Source of the DNA: Acidimicrobiia bacterium
GTDB taxonomy: Bacteria; Actinomycetota; Acidimicrobiia; Acidimicrobiales; Ilumatobacteraceae
Length of the DNA: 5,390 nucleotides
Assembly: GCA_009927565.1 (NCBI GenBank)
Contig: RFMT01000247.1
Coordinates: forward strand, 1-5,390
Direction of reading: 5' to 3'
A program made the position numbers and the translations under genes. Below, piece after piece: positions 1 to 4,693 of this stretch (the first letter of the stretch is position 1; the number at the start of each line of letters is the position of its first letter). The notes under the pieces are model-generated. The model ran no database searches. It was given only the letters and a program-made list of their open reading frames with translations, and was not told the DNA's origin.

Positions 1-168
1 TCATCAGCTCTACTCGGTGCAATTGTTACTTTGCTCGCCGACCTCGCGGCACGAACATTGCTCGCACCAGCCGAACTGCCACTCGGCGTTCTAACAGCGC
101 TAATCGGCGCGCCCTTCTTTTTGTGGCTACTGCGCAAAATGCGCACAAGTGAAAGCACCTGGTCGTGA
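1..168 (+). CDS. FecCD/BtuC-family ABC transporter permease, C-terminal end (partial)
   Basis: Frame 1 is open from the window edge to TGA at 166-168 and gives the last 55 residues of a membrane permease. It contains a hydrophobic helix (SALLGAIVTLLADLAART) followed by LPLGVLTALIGAPFFLWLL and a basic end. That arrangement, with the ALIGAPFF motif in the last helix, is typical of the C-terminus of permeases that move heme, ferric siderophores or vitamin B12 across the inner membrane. The family is normally about 330-350 residues, so some 280 residues lie upstream of the window. The stop overlaps the start of the ATPase gene by 4 nt, which indicates one operon and a 1:1 partner. The substrate cannot be told from this fragment. 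By association with an HmuV-like ATPase, heme is the default guess (hmuU). Confidence 0.9.
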   Translation, partial: SSALLGAIVTLLADLAARTLLAPAELPLGVLTALIGAPFFLWLLRKMRTSESTWS

Positions 169-956
169 GTCGCGACATGCATCACGAGAAAACTCCAGTG
201 ATCAAATGCGAGAATATTTCAGTCGTTCGCTCGCGCAAAGAAATTTTGTGCGATATTTCGCTGCACGCCAACAAGGGCGAACTCGTCGCAATTCTTGGCC
301 CTAATGGTGCGGGCAAGTCGACGTTGCTCAGTGTTTTGGCTGGCGACTTGCAATCAGAAACTGGCAGTGTCTTCTTTGGCGATAAACCAGTCACCGAAGT
401 CACCAATCGCGAATTGGCTAGATTGCGTGCGGTTCTGCCGCAACGCGTCACAGTTTCGTTTCCTTATACGGTTGCCGAAGTAGTCGAAATGGGTCGCGGG
501 CCAAAACTTGGCACAAAAGACGAAGACCTCGTCGAAAACGCAATGCAACGTCTCGGCGTCGCTGAAATGCGCAATCGTTTATACCGCACTCTTTCAATTG
601 GCGAGCAAGCCCGAGTTTCAATGGCGCGAATTCTCGCCCAAGACACTCAGTTGTTGTTGCTCGACGAGCCAACTGCAGTTCTAGATATTGGTCAACAAGA
701 AAAACTCATGCAAATCGTGCGATCACTCGTCGAAGAGGGTCGCACCGTGATCGCGGTGTTTCACGACCTCAATGTTGCAATGTCGTTTGCTGATCGCGTG
801 ATTTTGCTTCAGAACGGTCGACACGTCGCTTCGGGTACCCCACGTGAAACTCTCACACCAGAGACGTTGAGTTCAATTTATGAACACAAAATTGACGTTA
901 TTCGAGTAAATGACGACACCGGCCCAGTCGTTATCCCTGGCCCCCGCAGAAACTAA
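165..956 (+). CDS. hmuV: Heme/iron-chelate ABC transporter ATP-binding protein (HmuV type)
   Basis: This 263-residue cytoplasmic ATPase would power uptake through the FecCD-type permease encoded just before it. All nucleotide-binding motifs are visible: Walker A GPNGAGKST (45-53), Q-loop Gln93 in LPQ, signature LSIGEQ (143-148), Walker B LLLLDEP (163-169), D-loop VLD (172-174) and switch His200 (VFHD). The length and the motif context (PYTVAEVVEMGR after the Q-loop, LLLLDEPTAVLD) match HmuV of heme transporters, although the related FepC/BtuD ATPases for siderophores or corrinoids cannot be excluded. The signature is unusual in having Ile where LSGGE has its first Gly. The chosen start is GTG at 165, which overlaps the permease stop as GTGA and suggests translational coupling. 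ATG at 177 is a possible alternative. Neither has a clear Shine-Dalgarno sequence. The next gene converges on it, with only 37 nt between the two stops. Confidence 0.88.
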   Translation: MSRDMHHEKTPVIKCENISVVRSRKEILCDISLHANKGELVAILGPNGAGKSTLLSVLAGDLQSETGSVFFGDKPVTEVTNRELARLRAVLPQRVTVSFPYTVAEVVEMGRGPKLGTKDEDLVENAMQRLGVAEMRNRLYRTLSIGEQARVSMARILAQDTQLLLLDEPTAVLDIGQQEKLMQIVRSLVEEGRTVIAVFHDLNVAMSFADRVILLQNGRHVASGTPRETLTPETLSSIYEHKIDVIRVNDDTGPVVIPGPRRN

Positions 957-993
957 CTCGACAAATTTTTCAAGAGCTCAATCGCGCAACAAC

Positions 994-1251
994 CTAACTG
1001 GCTGCGAGCGCGCTCAACTTCTCTTTAACTTTTGCCACCGATGGATTAGTCATCGCCTCACCGTCAGAAAATACAAGTGTCGGCACAGTCTGGTTGCCGT
1101 TATTGACTCGCTCAACAATTGCCGCTGCTTCAGGATCTTGCTCGAGATCAATTTCAGTGAACGTGATTCCATCCGCATTCAACATTGACTTCAGTCGCTT
1201 GCAGTAACCGCACCACTGTGTGCTGTACATCACGAAATCTGTTTTGCTCAT
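994..1251 (-). CDS. mrx1: Mycoredoxin (glutaredoxin-fold thiol oxidoreductase)
   Basis: This small thioredoxin-fold protein has 85 residues. The active site CGYC has Cys14 and Cys17 after a beta strand (FVMYSTQW), the cis-proline motif TVP is at 55-57, and FSDG..MTNPS follows. The spacing, the CGYCKRLK context and the length match actinobacterial mycoredoxin-1, known to reduce mycothiol-protein mixed disulfides with electrons from mycothiol and mycothiol disulfide reductase. That function implies that the host makes mycothiol, which is not shown in this window. The start ATG lies 23 nt after the stop of the flavoprotein gene on the same strand. A TAGAGT -10-like hexamer exactly 6 nt before the ATG suggests its own leaderless transcript. 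A NrdH-redoxin or generic glutaredoxin is the alternative name, but the sequence favours mycoredoxin. Confidence 0.9.
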   Translation of the reverse strand: MSKTDFVMYSTQWCGYCKRLKSMLNADGITFTEIDLEQDPEAAAIVERVNNGNQTVPTLVFSDGEAMTNPSVAKVKEKLSALAAS

Positions 1252-1263
1252 ACCTCTACTCTA
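1252..1263 (-). promoter_or_regulatory. Candidate leaderless promoter (-10) of the mycoredoxin gene
   Basis: On the minus strand TAGAGT (1263 to 1258) fits the actinobacterial TAnnnT -10 consensus and is followed by 6 nt and then the ATG at 1251. Transcription would therefore begin at or next to the start codon. No convincing -35 hexamer is seen at 17-18 nt. AGAGG just before the ATG is too close to act as a normal ribosome binding site. Confidence 0.45.
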
Positions 1264-1274
1264 CGACCCTTCTT

Positions 1275-2645
1275 TTAGCTGACAGTTTCGGCTATAACTT
1301 TGCCTGGGTTCATAATGCAATTGGGGTCAAGCGCTGCCTTGATCATTGCCATTACATTCACGGCCTCTGCGCCGAGTTCAGTCATCAAATAGTCAATTTT
1401 GCCAACGCCGATTCCGTGTTCGCCAGTGCATGTGCCTTCAAGACTTAGTGCACGCTGCACCAAACGTGTATGAAATTGTTCAAGACGTTCGATCGCCTCA
1501 TGATCGTTCGGGTCTGCCGTCAACAAAACATGAAAGTTTCCATCACCAACATGACCAACTAATGGCCCATAAATTTTTGATGCTGCTAAATCTTTTTGTG
1601 TCTGCTCAATGCACTCAGACAAACGCGAAATCGGCACACATACATCGGTCGAAAAAATTCGCCCACCGATTTGATGTGCGCGACACGCCAAACCAGCATC
1701 GTGTCGTGCTTGCCATAATTTTCTTCGCTCGGCTTCGTCAGTTGTTTGTTTAAAGCCTTGACCCCCGTGACGCTCAAGCACTTCGCGCGCCGCGGCAATA
1801 TCTATCGCCGTCGATTCGGCCGAGCCATGAAACTCAAGCAATAACAAATCTTTGTGCGGCAAATCTGTGCCCGAATATCGATTGACCGCAACAACGGCCT
1901 CGCGGTCAACTAACTCGATACGAGCCACGCCAACATTTAGTTGAATCGCTTCTATTACTCCGTCGATTGCTTCGCGCACACTGTCAAACTGCATTGTCGC
2001 CGCAGCAATCACCTCGGGGATTCCAAACACGCGCAGAGTCAACTCAGTGATCACACCGAGAGTTCCCTCTGAGCCGACGAACAAATGCGTCAAGTCATAG
2101 CCCGCTGATGTTTTTCGCGCTCGGCGCGACGTTGTAATTATCTCGCCGTTGGCAGTCACGACAGTGAGGCTCATCACAAGTTGTTTCATTGCGCCGTATT
2201 TAACTGTCGTCGTGCCCGACGCCCCAGTCGATGCCATGCCACCCAAAGTTGCATCAGCACCCGGATCAACCGGGAAAAACAAACCATAACGCGAGAGATA
2301 CTCGTTCAATTGTTTGCGCCGTACGCCGGGCTGAATCGTGCAATCTAAATCTTCGCTGCTGACGCGCAAAATTTTGTCCATCTGCGAGAGGTCAAGCGAT
2401 ACGCCGCCACGCACTGGCGTGCTGTTGCCCTCAAGCGAAGTGCCTGCACCCCATGCAACAACTGGTGTTCGATACTCGTTGCAAATCTTCAATGTTGTTG
2501 CTACATCTTCAGTACACGTGGCGAAGACAACTGCCTCGGGCAAATTAGGCGTATGAAAACTTTCGTCTTTCGAGTGATGTTCACGAATCGTTTCGTTGAC
2601 CGACACTTTTTCTCCAAGCGCAGCCCTCAATTCGTCAATCACCAT
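1275..2645 (-). CDS. FAD-linked 2-hydroxyacid oxidoreductase (D-lactate dehydrogenase / GlcD type)
   Basis: This 456-residue flavoprotein is of the length usual for the family. The FAD-binding PCMH domain covers about residues 34-210: PEAVVFATCTEDV, then WGAGTSLEGN (65-74) and PGADATLGGMASTGASGT (128-145), which hold the pyrophosphate and flavin contacts, and GSEGTLGVITELTL (191-204). The C-terminal FAD-oxidase domain (about 211-453) has GHVGDGNFH with His365 and His372, and GEHGIG with Glu409 and His410, which are the metal and substrate-binding residues in D-2-hydroxyacid dehydrogenases. The closest known types are cytochrome-dependent D-lactate dehydrogenase (LDHD/DLD) and the GlcD subunit of glycolate oxidase. 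No GlcE or GlcF gene is adjacent, which favours a single-chain D-lactate or D-2-hydroxyacid dehydrogenase passing electrons to the respiratory chain. There is no signal peptide. ATG 2645 is preceded by a leaderless-type promoter. The exact substrate is not resolved. Confidence 0.88.
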   Translation of the reverse strand: MVIDELRAALGEKVSVNETIREHHSKDESFHTPNLPEAVVFATCTEDVATTLKICNEYRTPVVAWGAGTSLEGNSTPVRGGVSLDLSQMDKILRVSSEDLDCTIQPGVRRKQLNEYLSRYGLFFPVDPGADATLGGMASTGASGTTTVKYGAMKQLVMSLTVVTANGEIITTSRRARKTSAGYDLTHLFVGSEGTLGVITELTLRVFGIPEVIAAATMQFDSVREAIDGVIEAIQLNVGVARIELVDREAVVAVNRYSGTDLPHKDLLLLEFHGSAESTAIDIAAAREVLERHGGQGFKQTTDEAERRKLWQARHDAGLACRAHQIGGRIFSTDVCVPISRLSECIEQTQKDLAASKIYGPLVGHVGDGNFHVLLTADPNDHEAIERLEQFHTRLVQRALSLEGTCTGEHGIGVGKIDYLMTELGAEAVNVMAMIKAALDPNCIMNPGKVIAETVS

Positions 2646-2681
2646 TTAGTTATCTTAAACCCTTGAACTTACGCGCGTCAC
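2646..2681 (-). promoter_or_regulatory. Candidate leaderless promoter of the flavoprotein gene
   Basis: On the minus strand TAAGAT (2657 to 2652) fits TAnnnT and sits 6 nt before the ATG at 2645. GTGACG (2681 to 2676) lies 18 nt further upstream and shares the TGAC core of the -35 consensus. No Shine-Dalgarno sequence is properly spaced: AAGG lies about 14 nt away. The predicted start of transcription therefore coincides with the start codon. Confidence 0.5.
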
Positions 2682-2685
2682 CCCG

Positions 2686-2708
2686 ATAACTGCCGACTCG
2701 GCAGTTAT
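2686..2708. repeat. Perfect 23-nt palindrome (11-nt arms, 1-nt centre): operator or terminator
   Basis: ATAACTGCCGA (2686-2696) is followed by one C and then by its exact reverse complement (2698-2708). It lies 6 nt after the stop of the minus-strand gene at 2715-3131 and 4 nt upstream of the candidate -35 of the flavoprotein promoter. As RNA it would fold into a 10-bp stem with a 3-nt loop, but no U-tract follows on either strand. Its centre is about 52 nt before the predicted transcription start, which suits an activator or GntR-like operator. A U-less terminator for the stress operon is the other reading. Confidence 0.6.
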
Positions 2709-2714
2709 AACTGA

Positions 2715-3131
2715 TTAGAGTTCGCGGTGTTGCTTATACCACTCTCGCGCGGCGGCAAGTATTTGCGGCTCGCTAAGAGCCGGCAGATTTAGATCAATCG
2801 CACCGACGATCTTTAGTGCTGTCTTTGCATGATGACGCTCCATGTGTTGAAAGAATCGAAACATCGAATTGGCCCTGCCTTTGCCATGACCCACAATCAA
2901 AATCTGACTTGCAGGTTCAAGCGCCTTCGAAATTCCTTCGTAATACGGCTGTTCAAAACGATTTGATTCGTGGCCGTGAGAACCTTGCCCTTGTCTCATG
3001 TGATGGTGCACATGCTCAAGGCTCGGTCGCGCGACAACGGTAGGCAAATCACCACGCTTCGCATCTGTCGCCCAGATGCGAGTCTGATCATGAGTTACTG
3101 CGGCGACTACAAATTTGTCTTTGATATCCAT
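2715..3131 (-). CDS. Conserved histidine-rich protein, possible baeRF/host-attachment (eRF1-like) family
   Basis: This protein of 138 residues is soluble, with no signal peptide or membrane segment. The N-terminal strand FVVAAVTHDQTRIWATD (7-23) resembles the first strands of the bacterial eRF1-related (baeRF, translational-machinery or host-attachment) proteins. A basic, His-rich loop follows (HVHHHMRQGQGSHGHES, 40-56). Next come a helix (YYEGISKALEPA) and the strand-loop ILIVGHGKGRANSM (77-90), which looks like the part of that fold holding a phosphate or RNA. The C-terminus carries DLNLPALSEPQILAAARE (113-130). I assign the family by pattern memory only and no molecular function is proven. 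It begins 12 nt after the universal stress protein stop, so the two are almost certainly co-transcribed, which hints at a role in stress or ribosome-related response. The His cluster could bind a metal. Confidence 0.6.
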   Translation of the reverse strand: MDIKDKFVVAAVTHDQTRIWATDAKRGDLPTVVARPSLEHVHHHMRQGQGSHGHESNRFEQPYYEGISKALEPASQILIVGHGKGRANSMFRFFQHMERHHAKTALKIVGAIDLNLPALSEPQILAAAREWYKQHREL

Positions 3132-3143
3132 CTCGGCGCGAAC

Positions 3144-3581
3144 TTACTTTTCGTCCGAAACAATGACAACTGGGCACGGCGCATGATGAGCGGCTTGCTC
3201 AGCAACCGAGCCAAGTAGCAAACCCATGAATCCACCGTGACCTCGACGACCAACTACAAGTAGCTCAGCATCTTTTGCCGCTTCAAGCAATGTCGCCGCA
3301 GCTGGGCCCCGCGTGATTTTTGTCGAGACTTTTGTCTTACCGACAAACTCTTCAACACGTTTCATCACGTCTTCAACAAGACTTTTGGCTGCGTTTGCAA
3401 TTTCTTCAACTGGCACATACGAGGCAAAACCCATCGGATCAACCATCGGCGTCAAACTCCACGTATGAATAACTTCGACTTCGCTACCTCGAAGCCTCGC
3501 CTCACCGAGCGACCAGCGCAAAGCTGTAATCGAACTCTCAGAGCCGTCGACTCCGACGACAATTTTATGCACTTTGCTCAT
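3144..3581 (-). CDS. Universal stress protein (UspA family, ATP-binding type)
   Basis: This is a single Usp domain of 145 residues, the standard length. The N-terminal strand and loop IVVGVDGSESS (7-17) include Asp12, which contacts adenine in the family. The C-terminal ATP-binding signature G-2x-G-9x-G-S is intact: Gly111, Gly114, Gly124 and Ser125, in VVGRRGHGGFMGLLLGS, followed by the last strand CPVVIV. It should therefore bind ATP and dimerise, as known for MJ0577-like and mycobacterial Usp proteins. Its role is in survival under starvation, hypoxia or redox stress, with no defined enzymatic reaction. ATG 3581 is supported by a GGAG ribosome binding site (3591 to 3588) with a 6-nt spacer. 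It sits 25 nt after the interrupted membrane gene and 12 nt before the His-rich gene. Confidence 0.93.
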   Translation of the reverse strand: MSKVHKIVVGVDGSESSITALRWSLGEARLRGSEVEVIHTWSLTPMVDPMGFASYVPVEEIANAAKSLVEDVMKRVEEFVGKTKVSTKITRGPAAATLLEAAKDAELLVVGRRGHGGFMGLLLGSVAEQAAHHAPCPVVIVSDEK

Positions 3582-3606
3582 TTTGTTCTCCGTTCGTTTG
3601 GTTTAA

Positions 3607-4209
3607 TTAGATTTTTTGGTTTCTTGGTGTTGATAACGCATGGGCGAACCCAGCAATCGAAGCAAGAATCACAATGGCCGCAGCGAAAAATGCAACCAGT
3701 GCGGCCAACTCTGCTTTTTCACCCAGCACGCTGAAGCCATATGTCGTCAACAACAAGCCGCGCAATGTTTCGCCTTTGAACATCGTCTCGCGCTGGCCAT
3801 TGACCTTGGCGAGATCGGCTTCTAAAGTTGCCAAATTCGGATCGTTCGCCTTCTTCGCGTCGGCAACTTTTGCCTGAAGCTCACGCTGTGGTGTGCCAAG
3901 TGTTGCGTATGTCTCGCCGCCACCTATGCCCTTGAGGTGACTGCCGATGTATTCATTGGCGTAACACTCAGACTTTTTACCGCTATCTAAAGTTGTGCCC
4001 GCAAATTCGACAAGGCATGCAACACCAACCTCTTTTTCCGACAAAGCTTCAAGCGGTGGAAAACTAATTTGTTGTTCGCTTAATTGATCGCGAACTTAAG
4101 TTGTCGCGAAATCTGCATTGGCTTGAAACAAGAAACCAAGCACTACTGCGAGACCCGCAAGAAGGGTTCCTCCAACACTCATCGAAAGATCTAAAGTTCT
4201 ACGTTTCAT
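3607..4209 (-). pseudogene. Small actinobacterial membrane protein gene interrupted by an in-frame TAA
   Basis: Read through, the frame from ATG 4209 to TAA 3607-3609 is 201 codons including the final stop. Codon 38 is TAA (4098 to 4096). Both sides of the stop are in the same frame and look like one protein. An N-terminal hydrophobic segment lies at about residues 13-28 (GGTLLAGLAVVLGFLF). After the stop come VRDQLSEQQISFPPLEAL, an extracytoplasmic part with AYANEYIGSHLK-like sequence (CYANEYIGSHLKGIGGG), a charged helical stretch (about 113-137), and hydrophobic C-terminal segments (about 149-163 and 166-191). I recall uncharacterised actinobacterial membrane proteins with Tyr just before V-x-DQL, so the ancestral codon was probably TAC or TAT. 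The remaining 3' frame could only start at a TTG (4044) without a ribosome binding site. The function is unknown. It leads the operon with the Usp gene. Confidence 0.75.
4096..4098 (-). other. Premature in-frame stop (TAA) at codon 38 of the membrane protein gene
   Basis: TAA falls between ACT and GTT in a frame that is otherwise open from 4209 to 3607. A single substitution (TAC or TAT to TAA) explains it, and no frame change is needed. It is either a real nonsense mutation or a base-call error. Confidence 0.8.
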
Positions 4210-4214
4210 AATTT

Positions 4215-4218
4215 CTCC
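4215..4218 (-). promoter_or_regulatory. Ribosome binding site fixing the membrane protein start at 4209
   Basis: On the minus strand GGAG (4218 to 4215), in the context TTGGAGAAATT, lies 5 nt before ATG 4209. This near-ideal spacing shows that the true start is upstream of the premature stop and not at the TTG at 4044. Confidence 0.75.
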
Positions 4219-4313
4219 AATTTTTTTGTTGAATGTTGCTTACACCGTGAACAGTACAGTTCGATCAACAATGAGGCTCGAAAAAATTGGTGTTTGTTAT
4301 CACCGCGATGTGA

Positions 4314-4345
4314 GGGACACCTGTTAAAAAACTGTCAGGTGTACC
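4314..4345. repeat. Inverted repeat, 9 of 10 bp, 12-nt spacer
   Basis: GGGACACCTG (4314-4323) and CAGGTGTACC (4336-4345) pair with one G/A mismatch; the inner 7 bp (ACACCTG/CAGGTGT) are perfect. The spacer is A-rich. No U-tract follows on either strand, so a protein-binding site between the two divergent promoters is more likely than a terminator. Confidence 0.45.
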
Positions 4346-4413
4346 TATCAGAAATTCAACGTCTTAAAAATAAGTCTCAAAAAATAGTCTTGGTTTCGCG
4401 AGCAATTTAATCC

Positions 4414-4445
4414 TGGTGACTGAAAAGAGTTAGTCTGAGTCACCA
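4414..4445 (+). promoter_or_regulatory. Leaderless promoter of the methyltransferase gene enclosed by an 8-bp inverted repeat
   Basis: TAGTCT (4431-4436) fits the TAnnnT -10 and lies 8 nt before ATG 4445, with no Shine-Dalgarno sequence, so a leaderless or nearly leaderless transcript is likely. TGGTGACT (4414-4421) and AGTCACCA (4438-4445) form a perfect 8-bp inverted repeat around this -10, with a 16-nt spacer; the last paired base is the A of the start codon. This suits a repressor operator covering the -10 and start site. The -35 (TTAATC, 4407-4412) is weak. Confidence 0.45.
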
Positions 4446-4693
4446 TGAGTTACCTAGATATAAAGCGACGCCTCGACGCAGGCGAGATAATTGTGCTCGA
4501 TGGTGCAACTGGTACAGAACTGCAGCGGCGTGGTGCGCAAATGGATCCGTCAGCATGGTGCGGACCGGCATCACTGAACAACAGCGAGTTACTAACGCAA
4601 GTGCATCTTGATTACATGTGCTGGTGCCGATGTGATCACTGCAAATACTTTCGCGTCTTCGCGTTTGATGCTCACGCCGGCGGGTTTTGCTGA
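4445..4693 (+). CDS. 5' fragment of the frameshifted methyltransferase
   Basis: Residues 1-57 are genuine. IIVLDGATGTELQRRG is the first barrel strand with the LDGATGTEL motif typical of homocysteine methyltransferases, and WCGPASLNNSELLTQVHLDY is the first helix. ATG 4445 is chosen because it begins right after the promoter dyad and gives the normal distance to LDGATGTEL. The remaining 25 residues (Cys-rich, to TGA at 4691-4693) are out-of-frame translation after the frameshift and carry no meaning. Confidence 0.65.
   Translation: MSYLDIKRRLDAGEIIVLDGATGTELQRRGAQMDPSAWCGPASLNNSELLTQVHLDYMCWCRCDHCKYFRVFAFDAHAGGFC

Larger units (their letters stand above)
4210..4444. promoter_or_regulatory. 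Divergent intergenic regulatory region with several dyads
   Basis: These 235 nt are AT-rich and lie between divergent genes. They must hold the promoters of the minus-strand membrane/Usp operon and of the plus-strand methyltransferase. Leftward, TACTGT (4256 to 4251, minus strand) is a possible -10 inside an imperfect palindrome at 4249-4262. In the middle is an inverted repeat at 4314-4345. TAGTCT occurs at 4385-4390 and again at 4431-4436, with the similar TAAGTCT at 4370-4376. I see no open reading frame of note, no tRNA and no riboswitch I can recognise. Confidence 0.5.

Noticed and set aside
1005..1014. GAGCGCGCTC palindrome near the end of the mycoredoxin gene as a terminator between convergent genes.
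   Set aside because: It lies inside codons for the conserved C-terminal helix, has no loop and no U-tract. The 37-nt spacer 957-993 shows no hairpin either.
3607..4044. A separate 145-residue gene starting at TTG 4044.
   Set aside because: There is no ribosome binding site before it, the frame continues upstream with protein-like sequence to the TAA at 4096-4098 and then to a well-supported ATG at 4209.
4096..4098. Recoding of the in-frame stop (selenocysteine or pyrrolysine).
   Set aside because: The codon is TAA, whereas those amino acids use TGA and TAG, and Tyr is the expected residue.
4249..4262. GAAC-N6-GTTC looks like an actinobacterial/Gram-positive LexA (SOS) box.
   Set aside because: The LexA box has GAAC and GTTC separated by 4 nt, and here the spacing is 6. 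The inner bases are only partly palindromic (12 of 14 positions), and neither flanking gene is a DNA repair gene.
4263..4444. SAM or cobalamin riboswitch ahead of the methyltransferase gene.
   Set aside because: I recognise no conserved core of either class, and the candidate leaderless promoter would leave no 5' leader to carry one.
4617..4693. Cys-rich tail (C-W-C-R-C-D-H-C) that could pass for a metal-binding motif.
   Set aside because: It is the wrong frame after the frameshift; the same bases in the other frame encode the conserved AGADVITANTF.
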